Shown here: positions 33,635 through 46,234 of the stretch, piece by piece | Numbering within the stretch: position 1 is the stretch's first letter | How the letters are laid out: every line of letters starts with the position of its first letter | NCBI GenBank assembly: GCA_024803745.1 | Contig: JANJXV010000153.1 | Coordinates: forward strand, 1,054,001 to 1,118,000 | DNA from: Megascapheus bottae | Taxonomy: Eukaryota > Chordata > Mammalia > Rodentia > Geomyidae | Reading direction: 5' to 3' | DNA length: 64,000 bases | Notes under the pieces: generated by a model | Seen by the model: the letters and a program-made list of their open reading frames with translations, nothing else | Database searches by the model: none | What the model was told of the DNA's origin: nothing | Program-made: the position numbers and the translations under genes

Positions 33635-34381
33635 ATACATATTAAATGCTGGAAGTGGTGCTGTGGCTCGGTGGGACAGCTAAAGCCTAAAGAAAGCCCA
33701 AGAACAATGTTCACACTCTGAGGTCAAGTCCCAAGACTAGGAAAAACAAAAAAAATTCGACAAGGGGCAAAATGCAGGCAGAGAAGGCACTGTGAAGCAA
33801 ATGTTTTGTAAAGGATGAGGGCAATATTGACCCTTAAGTTTGGATCTTACCTAAGAAAGGCTCCTTGAGCCTGAGACCAGACTGGTAGTTGGGCCTAGTG
33901 GAAGACATTGGGATTGCACAAATAAGGTGTGCTGTATACTACATCCACATGTATATTGTGAGACTGGAGGAGAGATTCAGCCTCCAGTATGTCTTTGGTG
34001 AGGTCTTTTGTGAGCAAGGATCTTTGGTCATTGGGCCCTGAAAGGTGACCCTGCCTCCCGCACATTGGAACAGAATATGGAACCCTGGTAACCAAGCCAC
34101 TGTAACTAACAACCAGCTCAAGCCAGCTCACTTGGCCTGTGGCTCAGGAAGAAGAAAGATGTTGCTGTGCTGTTGCCAAAGGTCAGGAAACTCGAGTCTC
34201 AGACATGGAAGTTGTGGATATCTTACTCGAAGATGTACATGCTAGATCATTGCCAAGCCACAAATCCAGTATAACAGAACTTTCTCTAAGAAGAAGGCCA
34301 GGAAAATCCAGGGCAACCAGATGAGGTAAATTTCTAAGAAGAAATGTATTTGACCCCATCATCCTCCCCACACACTACAAC
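33264..34381 (-). repeat. X segment, unit 4 (deleted form)
   Basis: It is about 258 bases shorter than units 1-3. The deletion joins an expanded ATC tract (about 33593-33633) to atacatattaaatgctggaa, removing the DNA between the microsatellite and the middle of the plus-strand ID-ID SINE. Unit 5 has the same junction. The L1-free copy has the full arrangement, so the deletion is the derived state. Confidence 0.92.
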
Positions 34382-34799
34382 TTTCTTTTTTTTTCATTTT
34401 TTATTGTAATTAGTAAAAGGGTTAGATGATATTTGCCAGATAGAAGGTGCATTAATTCACATACATTGATACCCTTTCACATGTCTTGGTACCCATTTCC
34501 CTCCAACCCCACACCCCCCACCCATCTTGGTTTTCCCCCCTTCGCTATCAAATTTCAAATATCCAAATACAAATAAATTCAATATATCAGATAACAAAGT
34601 GAGATACTATACCAATATGGGATAACCAAGGGACAGCAAGCGAGATGAGAGACAACATAGTACATTAAGGACAACAATCATTCATTATATGGCTTTTGTG
34701 TCAATATCCTGGAGGTCCTTTCAATTAGCTTCACATTATATGGCCTTATATATGGCCTTTTGCTCTATGGACAATGTCTGCTAGTAGAGCCCAAGGTTT

Positions 34800-37700
34800 C
34801 TACTGATTATGACGAATGAGGGAAACCACTGAGCCTAAGTTCCTTTGAGTCTGGCTTACTTCACTTAATATGATTTGTTCTAAGTCTTTCCATTTCCTAA
34901 CAAATGGGGCGATGTCATTCTTTCTGACAGCAGCATAGAATTCCATTGTGTACAAATACCACAACTTGTTGATCCACTCATCAACTGAGGGACATCTGGG
35001 TTGGTTCCATATCTTTGCTATGGTGAATAGTGCTGCAATGAACGTTGTTGTGCTAGTGGGTTTAGTATGCCCTTGTTTCTGGATTGTTGGGTAAATGCCA
35101 AGTAGTGGAATTGCTGGGTCATAGGGGAGTTGTATGTTTAGCGTTTTGAGGCACTGCCGCACTGCTTTCCATAGTGGTTGAACGAGTTTGCACTCCCACC
35201 AACAGTGTAGTAGTGATCCGTCCTGACCACATCCACTCCAGCATCTGTTGTCATTCGTTTTCCTGATCCTGGCCATTCTAACTGGAGTTAGGTGGAATCT
35301 TAGACTTGTTTTGATTTGCATTTCTTTTATGACCAGAGATGTTGAGCATTTCTTCATGTGTCTATAAGCCATTTTTGTTTCTTCTTCAGAGAAGACTCTC
35401 TTTAAGTCTTTGGCCCATTTTGTAATGGGATGGGTGTTACTTTGGAGGTTAGTTTTGGAGTGATTCAATTTTTTGAGTTGTTGATATATTTTAGATATGA
35501 GGCCTTGTTCCGTTGTTTGGGTGGTGAAGATCTTCTCCCACTCTGTAGGCTTCCTGATTAGTTTACTAGCTATATCCGTTGCCATACAAAAGCTCTGCAG
35601 TTTAATGCAGTCCCACTTATCCAGCCTTTCTCTGATTTGTTGTGATTCTTGGTCCTTATTAAGAAAGTTTCGACCTGTACCAAGGAGGCCTAGTGTATCT
35701 CCTATTCCTTCCTGTAAACTTTTCAGTGTGTCAGCTTTTACCTCCACGTCTTTGATCCATTTGGAGTTAATTCTAGTGCAAGGGGACAAAGAAGGATCCA
35801 ACTTTAGTTTTCTGCAGGTGTTTAACCAGTTCTGCCAGCACAACTTGTTGAAGAGTCTATCTTTCTTCCATTCTATTTTTTTGGCTCCCTGGTCAAAGAT
35901 TAGGTGGCCATAGGTCTGTGGTTTAATATCTGGGTCCGCAGTTCTACTCCATTGGACTTCAGGCCTGTTCTTGTGCCAGTACCAAGCTGTTTTGAGAATT
36001 ATAGCTCTGTAATAGAGCCTTAAGTTTGGAATTGAAATTCCTCCAGCGCTGTTCTTTCTGCTAAGAAGTGTTTTTGCTATACGGGGTCTTTTATTATTCC
36101 ATATGAAATTTTGAATTGCCTCTTCTATGTCTTTAAAGAATGACATTGGGAAGTTGATGGGTATTACATTGAATTTGTAGATAGCCCTTGGCAAGATTGT
36201 CATTTTCACAATGTTGATTCTTCCAATCCAGGAGCACGGGAGGTTTTTCCATTTCCTTAGTTCTGCTTTAATTTCCTTTTTTAGGGTTTTAAAGTTTTCA
36301 TCTAAACGGTCCTTTACATTCTTAGTTAAGCTAATTGCTAGGTACTTTATTTTCTTTGAGGCTATTGTGAAAGGATTTTCTTTCCTGATTATTGCCTCGT
36401 TCCTCTCAGTGTTGGCGTAAAGTAAGGCAGTTGATTTGTGAGGGTTGATTTTATGGCCTGCTACCCTTCCAAAGCTTTGAATCAGCTCAAGGAGCTTGGG
36501 AGTAGAGTCTATAGGATTCTTTAAATACAGAATCATGTCATCTGCAAAGAGGGATAGTTTTATTTCCTCTTTCCCTACTTGGATCCCCTTTATGCTTGCT
36601 TCTTGCCTTATTGCACTCCCTAGGAATTCTAGTACTATGTTAAAAAGGAGTGGAGAGAGTGGGCATCCTTGTCTCGTTCCTGATTTTAGAGGGAATGGCT
36701 TTAGATTTTCACCATTAAGTATAATACTAGCAGTGGGGTTCTCATACACAGCCTTTATTACATTGAGAAATGTTCCATGGATTCCTAGTTTCTCCACATC
36801 TTTTAATATAAAGGGGTTTTGGATCTTGTCAAATGCCTTTTCCGCATCTATTGAGACAATCATGTGATTTTATCCCTGCTCCTGTTGATGTGTTGAATTA
36901 TATTAATTGATTTGTGTATGTTGAACCAGCTTTGCCTCCCTGTGATGAATCCAGTTTGATCATAGTGTATATTTTTTTTGATGAGTTGTTGTAGACGTTT
37001 GGCCAGTATTTTGTTGAGAAGTTTTGCATCGAGGTTCATCAAAGAAATGGGTCTATAGATCTCTTTCTTTGATGAATCTCTGTCTGGTTTGGGGATGAGG
37101 GATATGCTGGCTTCACAGAATCAGTTTAGTAAAGAACCTTCATTTTCAATTTCGTTGAAGAGCTTGAGGAGTATTGGTGTGAGCTCTGCTTTGAAGACCT
37201 TATAGAATTCAGCTGTGAATCCATCTGGCCCTGGGCTCTTTTTAAGTGGAAGTTGTCTAATTTCCATTTCTATTTTAGAGCTTGAAATAGGCCTGTTGAG
37301 TTGGGTTAGCTCTTCTTGGTTCAGTGTGTGTATGTTAATATTGTCTAGGAATTCATCCATTTCTTCTAGATTCTCAAATTTGTTGGCGTAAAGGTTTGAG
37401 AAGTATTCCCTCATGATATTCTGGATCTTGGTAATTTCTGTCGTGATATTACCATTTTCATCTGCGATTTTGTTTATTTCGATATGCTCTCTTCTTTTTT
37501 CGATAAGATTTGCTAAGGGCTTGTCAATTTTGTTAATTCTTTCAAGAACCAACTCCTTGTTTTTTTGATTCTTTCTATAGTTTTTTTATTCCAAATCATT
37601 TAATTCTGCTTTGATTTTAATAATTTGCTTTCTCCTAATGGGTTTAGGGTTGGTTTGTTGCTCTTTTTCCAGGAGGTTAAGGTGAGACATTAACTAGTTG

Positions 37701-38641
37701 GTTTGCCATTTTTCCAACTTGGTGTTGTAGGCACTCCGCGCTATAAATTTTCCTCTGAGTACTGCCTTTGTTGTGTCCCTAAGGAGTTGATATTTGTGTG
37801 CTCCTTATTGTTAAATTTCATAAACAGTTGGATATCTGTTCTGATCTCTTCGATTACCCATTGTTTTTGATTCAACAATGTGTGGTTCAGTCTCCATGAG
37901 TTACAGGGTTTTCTTTGGTGCAGATGTGTGTTCAGCTCCAATTTGATGCCTTTATGGTCTGAGAGTGTGCATGGAATAATTTCAGTGTTTCTGAATCTGT
38001 CCAGGTTTGCTTTATGGCCTAAGATGTGGTCTATTTTGGAAAATGTTCCATGTGCTGCTGAGAAAAACGTATATTGTGGTGTTACTGGGTGGAATATTCT
38101 GCAGATGTCTGTTAGATCTAGTTGGTCTATATAGTTGTTCAGTTCTAAGGTTTCTCTGTTGAATTTTTGCCTTGTTGATCTGTCCATAGGTGAGAGTGGT
38201 GTGTTAAACTCACCAACAATCACTGTGTTTCGCTCTATGTATGGTTTCAGTGTAAGTAAAGTTTGCTTGATGAAGTTTGGAGCTCCGGGATTGGGTGTGT
38301 AAATATTTAGGATTGTTATGTCTTCCGGGAGGAAAGATCCCTTTAGTAGTATGTAGTAACCTTCTTTGTCTTTTCTTACTAATTTTAGTTTGAAGTCTAT
38401 TGTATCTGATATGAGGATGGCAACTCTAGCCTGTTTATGGGGGCAGTTAGCTGGATAGAGTTTATTCCAACCTCTCACTTTCAAAAGATGATTGTTTTTG
38501 GGTAAGATGTGTCTCTCGAAGTCAGCAGAACGATGGCTCTTGCTTTTTGATCCAACTAGACAACCTATGCCATTTAATTGGAGAGTTAAATCCATTGATA
38601 TTGAGAGTTAGGATTGAGAGATATTTATTAGTTCCTACCAT
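34800..38641 (-). pseudogene. L1 ORF2 (copy E), interrupted
   Basis: ATG lies at 38641. The TGA at 38522-38524 is shared with C and D, GEFN is present, and the TGA at 37121 and the frameshift before [11 protein letters not shown] are shared with B, C and D. The 687-codon C-terminal frame is open from 36863 to 34800, with an intact FADDMILYL and all knuckle Cys/His residues ([18 protein letters not shown]). PLLGIYP is shared with F, in place of PVLGIYP. Confidence 0.92.
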
Positions 38642-38872
38642 TTTTAAAAGCTTTTAGTAGGGCCTGTGTCTTGACAGTTCTTGTGGTCCTTAGATGGTAT
38701 GCTGTTTAGGTGTCATTTCTTTCCCTATATTGCATTTATTTTGGTTTTCTATGTATAGAGCATGTTTGAGAATTCTCTGTAGTGTTGGTTTTGTTTCGAC
38801 ATATTGTTGCAGCTTTTCCCTGGAATGGAATGTTTTTATTTTTCCCTCAGTTATGAATGAGAGCTTAGCTGG

Positions 38873-39872
38873 CTACAGTATTCTTGGTTGGTAGTTATTT
38901 GATATAAGGGCATGACATATATGCTTCCAGTCACTTCGTGCTTGCATGGTCTCTGCTGAGAAATCTGGGGTTATTCTGATTGGTTTGCCTTTGTAGGTTA
39001 CTGATCCCTTTTCCCTGGCTGCCTTTAGGATCTTTCCTTTCGTTTCTATTGATCCAGTTCGGATCACAATGTGGCGGTGGGATGTTCTTTTCTGGTCAGG
39101 TCTGTTTGGGGTTCTAAAAGGTTCTCGTATCTGGATGGGCCTGCCCTTCTGGATATTTGGGAAATTCTCTGAGATGATTCCCTGAAGTATATTTCCAATA
39201 CCATTGACCTCTTTCTCCACGCCCTCCTCAGTACCAACTAGCCTTAAATTAGGCTTCCTAATTGTATCTTGGACCTCCTGAAGCGCTCTCTCATATTTCC
39301 TAGATTTGGATTGACTCATTTTCTGTTCTTTATAATACCTAAATTATCTTCAGCCACGGATATTCTCTCCTCTGCAATGTCTAACCTGCTATCAAAGCTA
39401 TCTACTTTATTTTTCATCTCCCTTGCTTCTAATTGCTCACTTTTGATGCCTTGCATCCCTTGTTTTAGATCATGTATGGATTTCTTTATCTCCTTGATTT
39501 CCTTTTGCGTGGTTAGCTCAGTAGCTTTATTTTCTTTGGACATTTGCTGGAGTTTGGTCACGTTTTTATTTGTGGATTCTTTGAATTCATCCATCTTTAT
39601 TGAAAAACCTTTATTATGGCCTCCTTTATGGCTTCTTCTTTTTCACTTATCACCTTGTTTTTGCTTTCCTCTTGTTCAGGTATGGCTTCCTCCATTATCT
39701 CTTTCTTTATATTTTCACATTTTTCATTAATGATGTTTATCAATTGCATTTGTGTAGCAATTGGAAGACTCTCCTCTAGGTTTGCCTGTGACTCTTCCAT
39801 TGTCTGTTTACATTGGGTGGGGGATGTTGTTTCTTGATTTGACATTTTTCTTGAGTTTCTTGTTCTGCCCAT
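38873..39872 (-). pseudogene. L1 ORF1 (copy E), double frameshift
   Basis: A private 1-base loss near 39597 and the shared 4-base deletion near 39330 split ORF1 into frames of 91, 92 and 148 codons. The last ends at the shared TAG (38873-38875). Confidence 0.92.
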
Positions 39873-40432
39873 TTGAAAATGGGAGCAAGATTACTACTAA
39901 ATACGATTATAGTTTTTCAGATATAACCAACCTAGACCTCTGTCGCTGGCAGACACTAGATGTTCACAAGTTTTGATTGGTATTATCACTCTTTCTTTTT
40001 GTGCACTTACATACCAGCCTAATACAACCACTGATAAGCGATTTATACCCAAAACAATAAGCCTCTCAATCTAATCTCTATTATCTTTAAGTCCCTCTGA
40101 GCCTAGAGAATAATTAACCACCTACATATACAATATTGCTCAACAGCCACCAAGTGTAGATTCGTGCAGTATAAGTGTTGAAAGACGAGCAGAGGTCCAG
40201 AGATAGAAAACAAGAATGAGAGAGGTCAGGGCAGGTGCAAGAGGATTAACGTAGGAGTGTAAGAATATTGTAGTAATGAAGAAAAGTTATAGCATAAGGA
40301 TAACTGACATAAGTTGGTAAGTAGGTAGCATATTGGAGTACAAAGTTTGGAAAGTATTAGAATAAAACTTATGTGTTGCTGCACGACTAGCTCTTAGCCC
40401 AACCAGTGGCCTCACAGTGGACCATGGGATGG
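39873..40432 (-). promoter_or_regulatory. Putative L1 5'UTR (copy E)
   Basis: Nearly identical to copy D over its length; no specific factor sites recognised. Confidence 0.45.
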
Positions 40433-40760
40433 ATCTGTTTTTCTTGTCTACGTTGAGGGAAAGGGGTATTTCACAAGATGCAGAAGCGAAGATTTCAGAA
40501 GCAAATGCTGTGAGTGAATTAGCTCGTAAAAAGCATTTTTATTTTCCTTTAATTTTCTGCCAGTCTTGGGGCATGAATTCAGGGCCTGAGCACTGTCCTC
40601 GGGTTTTCTCAAGTCTAGCCCTCTGCCACTTGAGCCACAGTGCCAAATCTAGATTTTCTATCTATGTGGTACTGAGCAATCAAACCCAGATCTTCATGGA
40701 TGCTAGGCAAGCACTCTACCACTACGCCAAACTCTCAACCCTGACATAGTAATTATAAAG

Positions 40761-40800
<40 letters not shown>

Positions 40801-41547
40801 ATACATATTAAATGCTGGAAGTGGTGCTGTGGCTCGGTGGGACAGCTAAAGCCTAAAGAAAGCCCAAGAACAATGTTCACACTCTGAGGTCAAGTCCCAA
40901 GACTAGGAAAAACAAAAAAAATTCGACAAGGGGCAAAATGCAGGCAGAGAAGGCACTGTGAAGCAAATGTTTTGTAAAGGATGAGGGCAATATTGACCCT
41001 TAAGTTTGGATCTTACCTAAGAAAGGCTCCTTGAGCCTGAGACCAGACTGGTAGTTGGGCCTAGTGGAAGAAATTGGGATTGGACAAATAAGGTGTGCTG
41101 TATACTACATCCACATGTATATTGTGAGACTGGAGGAGAGATTCAGCCTCCAGTATGTCTTTGGTGAGGTCTTTTGTGAGCAAGGATCTTTGGTCATTGG
41201 GCCCTGAAAGGTGACCCTGCCTCCCTCACAATGGAACAGAATATGGAACCCTGGTAACCAAGCCACTGTAACTAACAACCAGCTCAAGCCAGCTCACTTG
41301 GCCTGTGGCTCAGGAGGAAGAAAGATGTTGCTGTGCTGTTGCCAAAGGTCAGGAAACTCGAGTCTCAGGCATGGAATTTGTGGATGTCTTACTCGAAGAT
41401 GTACATGCTAGATCATTGCCAAGCCACAAATCCAGTATAACAGAACTTTCTCTAAGAAGAAGGCCAGGAAAATCCAGGGCAACCAGATGAGGTAAATTTC
41501 TAAGAAGAAATGTATTTGACCCCATCATCCTCCCCACACACTACAAC
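40433..41547 (-). repeat. X segment, unit 5 (deleted form)
   Basis: Same deletion junction as unit 4, with a slightly shorter ATC tract (about 40762-40800). It joins the A-tract of copy F. Confidence 0.92.
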
Positions 41548-43837
41548 TTTCTTTTTTTTTCATTTTTTTATTGTAATTAGTAAAAGGGTTAGATGATATT
41601 TGCCAGATAGAAGGTGCATTAATTCACATACATTGATACCCTTTCACATGCCTTGGTACCCATTTCCCTCCAACCCCACACCCCCCACCTGTCTTGGTTT
41701 TCCCCCCTTCCCTATCAAATTTCAAATATCCAAATACAAATAAATTCAATATATCAGATAACAAAGTGAGATACTATACCAATATGGGATAACCAAGGGA
41801 CAGCAAGCGAGATGAGAGACAACATAGTCCATTAAGGATAACAATCATTCATTATATGGCTTTTGTGTCAATATCCTGGAGGTCCTTTCAATTAGGTTCA
41901 CATTATATGGCCTTATATATGGCCTTTTGCTCTATTGACAATCTCTGTTAGTAGAGCCCAAGGTTTCTACTGATTATGACGAATGAGGGAAACCACTGAG
42001 CCTAAGTTCCTTTGAGTCTGGCTTACTTCACTTAATATGATTTGTTCTAAGTCTTTCCATTTCCTAACAAATGGGGCGATGTCATTCTTTCTGACAGCAG
42101 CATAGAATTCCATTGTGTACAAATACCACAACTTGTTGATCCACTCATCAACTGAGGGACATCTGGGTTGGTTCCATATCTTTGCTATGGTGAATAGTGC
42201 TGCAATGAACATTGTTGTGCTAGTGGGTTTAGTAGGCCCTTGTTTCTGGATTGTTGGGTAAATGCCAAGTAGTGGAATTGCTGGGTCATAGGGGAGTTGT
42301 ATGTTTAGCGTTTTGAGGCACTGCCGCACTGCTTTCCATAGTGGTTGAACGAGTTTGCACTCCCACCAACAGTGTAGTAGTGATCCCTCCTGACCACATC
42401 CCCTCCAGCATCTGTTGTCATTCGTTTTCCTGATCCTGGCCATTCTAACTGGAGTTAGGTGGAATCTTAGACTTGTTTTGATTTGCATTTCTTTTATGAC
42501 CAGAGATGTTGAGCATTTCTTCATGTGTCTATAGGCCATTTTTGTTTCTTCTTCAGAGAAGACTCTCTTTAAGTCTTTGGCCCATTTTGTAATGGGATGG
42601 GTGTTACTTTGGAGGTTAGTTTTGGAGTGATTCAATTTTTTGAGTTGTTGATATATTTTAGATATGAGGCCTTGTTCCGTTGTTTGGGTGGTGAAGATCT
42701 TCTCCCACTCTGTAGGCTTCCTGATTAGTTTACTAGCTATATCCGTTGCCATACAAAAGCTCTGCAGTTTAATGCAGTCCCACTTATCCAGCCTTTCTCT
42801 GATTTGTTGTGATTCTTGGTCCTTATTAAGAAAGTTTCGACCTGTACCAAGGAGGCCTAGTGTATCTCCTATTCCTTCCTGTAAACTTTTCAGTGTGTCA
42901 GCTTTTACCTCCACGTCTTTGATCCATTTGGAGTTAATTCTAGTGCAAGGTGACAAAGAAGGATCCAACTTTAGTTTTCTGCAGGTGTTTAACCAGTTCT
43001 GCCAGCACAACTTGTTGAAGAGGCTATCTTTCTTCCATTCTATTTTTTTTGGCTCCCTGGTCAAAGATTAGGTGGCCATAGGTCTGTGGTTTAATATCTG
43101 GGTCCGCAGTTCTACTCCATTGGACTTCAGGCCTGTTGTTGTGCCAGTACCAAGCTGTTTTGAGAGTTACAGCTCTGTAATAGAGCCTTAAGTTTGGAAT
43201 TGAAATTCCTCCAGCGCTGTTCTTTCTGCTAAGAAGTGTTTTTGCTATACGGGGTCTTTTATTATTCCATATGAAATTTTGAATTGCCTCTTCTATTTCT
43301 TTAAAGAATGACATTGGGATGTTGAGGGGTATTACATTGAATTTGTAGATAGCCCTTGGCAAGATTGTCATTTTGACAATGTTGATTCTTCCAATCCAGG
43401 AGCACGGGAGGTTTTTCCATTTCCTTAGTTCTGCTTTAATTTCCTTTTTTAGGGTTTTAAAGTTTTCATCTAAACGGTCCTTTACATTCTTAGTTAAGCT
43501 AATTGCTAGGTACTTTATTTTCTTTGAGGCTATTGTGAAAGGATTTTCTTTCCTGATTATTGCCTCGTTCCTCTCAGTGTTGGCGTAAAGTAAGGCAGTT
43601 GATTTGTGAGGGTTGATTTTATGGCCTGCTACCCTTCCAAAGCTTTGAATCAGCTCAAGGAGCTTGGGAGTAGAGTGTATAGGATTCTTTAAATACAGAA
43701 TCATGTCATCTGCAAAGAGGCATAGTTTTATTTCCTCTTTCCCTACTTGGATCCCCTTTATGCTTGCTTCTTGCCTTATTGCACTGCCTAGGAATTCTAG
43801 TACTATGTTAAAAAGGAGTGGAGGGAGTGGGCATCCT
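41548..43837 (-). mobile_element. L1 copy F, 5' part missing at array edge
   Basis: It contains the 3'UTR and ORF2 from reverse transcriptase to the C-terminus (frames 43024-43704 and 41967-43064, separated by one extra T near 43050). ORF1 and the start of ORF2 are absent. Similarity stops at 43837 within codons that precede the FADD motif in sense order. This looks like an ordinary 5'-truncated L1, but its 3' side is joined to X5 like every other unit, so it is part of the array. Confidence 0.93.
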
Positions 43838-43859
43838 GAATGCTACCCCCTAGTACTTT

Positions 43860-44015
43860 AATGCAAAGCTTTGGGCTGTGGCATTTTAAGCACAATTCAA
43901 CGCTCTGTTTTTTACTGGTTAATTAGAGGTAAAAATCTTATGGAATGTATTGCGTGGCTGATTTTGAACTGGAATCCGCAGTTCTCAGCTTATCTTGAGT
44001 AGCTAGGATTACAGT
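43860..44015 (-). repeat. Old B1-ID SINE remnant
   Basis: It has gtggcattttaagcacaatt, tactggttaattagaggtaa and gtagctaggattacagtac, in the order of the minus-strand dimer. It starts about 20 bases from the array's right break. Confidence 0.55.
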
Positions 44016-45110
44016 ACTTTTACAACATGTATGCTCATACACATTGCTTCTGATCCAAACACTCATTGTTCAATTTAACTAACAAGATGTGAGGAACGAT
44101 GATTGACTGTAATTTACTGGATGGGATTCTAGTGAGTATATATTTCCACTTCCACTCTGAAGCCAGGGAAATGTTTCTGGTACATGTTTCAACTATCTCC
44201 CAAAGAGGAAATAATATGTGAGTACGTTTGGTAGTATTTCAGATAGGAGATGGACTTTGGTGTTTGGAACCTGTTGGGCAGAGTGTATCAGCTGGGCTGT
44301 GATAACAGAGATGATGTTACAGACAGTAATATCTTCATCCCAGACAGACTTAATCCAGATCCTTGGATTTCAGGCCTTGAGTAGATAGAATTACAAGTGT
44401 GAGCTGTCACCACCACCTGGTTCATTTTGGAAACCTTAATTGCTTCTCATTTGTTCCTTTCCTTTTTTGGAAGATTGATCTAAGCTGGCTGATTGTGCAT
44501 CACAATGAAGTGATTCCCCTCAGGAATTGCAAATATTTGTTTCATCAGCACGGAATGAATGAAGTTGATCTAAACCCAATAGTATTTTCCTTCTGATAAA
44601 TAGGGAACTTACTTATATCATTTTTCCTTGCCTTTGCTTTCCCAAAGCAAGCAACATGTTTCTTAAAAACTATACTTCATGAGAATATTATAATTAGAAG
44701 CTGTCTTCTGCACACTTCAGAATAGTCCTTGCATTTATAAACTTATATTACAATATTAGGTAGAAGAATGGTGACTGTTAGTTTCATAACTACTTCATAT
44801 GTTTTACTCTTTAAGGCTCATTAAGTCAAGAATGGATTAAATACATTTATACAATAGTAGAACATAGCTCCTGCTGATTTGATGTGTGTGCAGATGATAC
44901 ACAGATTTATTAGGATTACTCAAAAGTTTTCTTCAAATTTTCAGTAGTAGACTGCTATGCTAACTGGTAGGTGATAGTAATGATGCTGAAATTCTATGAA
45001 TCAGCTATGAAGCAGAATTTCAGGGGAGAGTATTTGCTAGGGACTTAATTTCTTAGACGCATATCAAGAATATTGAACTATAACACCAAATGATGGAGGA
45101 CTCAGCGTCA
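44016..45110. other. Unique AT-rich DNA, no gene seen
   Basis: No repeat family, exon signature or long frame is recognisable. A short SINE-like patch (gtagatagaattacaagtgt near 44380) is the only hint of an old insertion. Confidence 0.45.
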
Positions 45111-45114
45111 CATT

Positions 45115-45345
45115 TTGTTGTTTTATGCAAGTCCTGGGACTTGAACCCAGGGCCTAGGAACTGTCCTTAAAAGTTTTTTTTTGCTTCAGGCTAGTGTTCT
45201 ACCACTTTATCCACAGCTCCACTTCCAGATTTTTGGTAATGAACTGTAAATCAGAATATCATGCAATTTGTTTGGGCTGGATTCAAACCTGATTCTGTGT
45301 AGATAGGATTCCAAGTGTGAGCGCACAGAGCCTGGCTAGTATCAT
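45115..45345 (-). repeat. B1-ID dimer SINE
   Basis: It has gacttgaacccagggcctag, ttctaccactttatccacag and the B1 part (ggattccaagtgtgagcgc). The left boundary is poly-T free. Confidence 0.75.
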
Positions 45346-45349
45346 TCAT

Positions 45350-45585
45350 CATTCAAGTCATGGGACTGCAATTCTGCACCTGGGTCTTGTCACTGAGCTT
45401 TTCAGCTCAAGACTACTGCCCTATCCCTTGAGCCATAGGGCCACTTCTGGGTTTCTGGTGGTTAATTGGAGATAAGAGTCACATGGACTTCAGTGCCCAG
45501 GCTGACTTTGAACTGCTATCCTTGGATCCCAGCCTCTTGAGTAGCTACATTTACAAGTGTGAGCCACCATACCCGGCTAAATTAT
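45350..45585 (-). repeat. B1-ID dimer SINE
   Basis: It is nearly complete: gcacctgggtcttgtcactg, cagctcaagactactgccct, cagcctcttgagtagctaca, gtgagccaccatacccggc. Confidence 0.85.
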
Positions 45586-45589
45586 TTTT

Positions 45590-45830
45590 TAAGTTAATTT
45601 ATTTTGTTAAGTCAATATATAGTTGGCATACGGTTACATAAGTAATGAACATATTTCTTAAGAAAATTGTTATCCCCTCCCTCATTTTTCTCTGTTTTCC
45701 TACCCTCAGCCCCCTCTCCACCCAGATTGTTCAGTTCATTTCCGTTTAGTGTCTTCCAAGTATCACTGTTCAATTGGTTCACCCTTTTTCCTTTGTTTTT
45801 TTTTTACCATTTTATTATACCCTCTCCATT
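45590..45830. repeat. Old interspersed repeat of unclear family
   Basis: The block with ggttacataagtaatgaaca and gttatcccctccctcatttt is similar to 52285-52400 (gttacatatgtaatgagtac, gttaccccctcccccatttt). Two diverged copies suggest an interspersed element, possibly an old L1 3' end. I cannot name it. Confidence 0.45.
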
Positions 45831-46004
45831 CCCCAAATCACATAAACCTATGTACAAGACACAGGGTACCCGAATTCAACACAGTGACTACAGAGAATAA
45901 AACTAAAGGGAAAAAGAAGAAAAGAGGTAAAAAGCAAAGAAAATGAAAGAACATCATACAGTACCTTAGAAGCAACAACACTGAAAAAACAAAACATAAA
46001 ACCT

Positions 46005-46135
46005 TGGGCTGAAAATGAAGCTTGCCTAGCATGTATGAAACCCTGGATTCCATTCCTCAGCACCACATAAACAAAAAACTGGAAGTGCCACTGTGACTCA
46101 GCTGGTAGATTTCTTACGTTCAGCACAGAGTGTCT
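46005..46135 (+). repeat. Partial ID-ID SINE
   Basis: It has cttgcctagcatgtatgaaa, ggattccattcctcagcacc and aaactggaagtgccactgtg. The right half is cut short. Confidence 0.7.
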
Positions 46136-46234
46136 CCAAGTGACAAAAATCTGTCACATTAAATCAGGCTTCAAAACTTTGCTAGGAACCAGTTATGTGA
46201 TTTGGAATAAAGTCCAGTTTTCAAAAAATCACTA

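Larger units (their letters stand above)
34382..40432 (-). mobile_element. L1 copy E, near full length
   Basis: It has the 5' region (39873-40432), ORF1 in three frames, ORF2 in pieces, and a 3'UTR with an A-tract at 34382-34399. It is close to copy D in the 5' region and X, and to copy F in the 3' half. Confidence 0.95.
8842..43837 (-). repeat. Tandem array of L1 + X units (macrosatellite)
   Basis: About 35 kb consists of head-to-tail units. An identical landmark, the L1/X junction, recurs at 10982, 18412, 25837, 33264 and 40433, giving periods of 7430, 7425, 7427 and 7169. Every unit has the order, in the sense of the minus strand: L1 5' region, ORF1, ORF2, 3'UTR, short A-tract, X segment. 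No foreign DNA separates units. The left end breaks in the ORF2 endonuclease domain and the right end in reverse transcriptase. Units differ by only a few percent by eye. Independent L1 insertions would each have their own target-site duplications and flanks, so this is DNA-level tandem amplification. A misassembly of fewer true copies cannot be excluded from sequence alone, although copy-specific indels argue against simple artificial repetition. Confidence 0.95.

Noticed and set aside
8842..43837. Endogenous retrovirus or LTR array as the explanation of the repeats
   Set aside because: The proteins are L1 ORF1 and an ORF2 with an APE-like nuclease and a non-LTR reverse transcriptase. There is no gag, protease, integrase or LTR pair.
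8842..43837. A dense L1 insertion hotspot
   Set aside because: Independent insertions would not give a constant period, identical X segments with shared SINEs, and shared internal stops.
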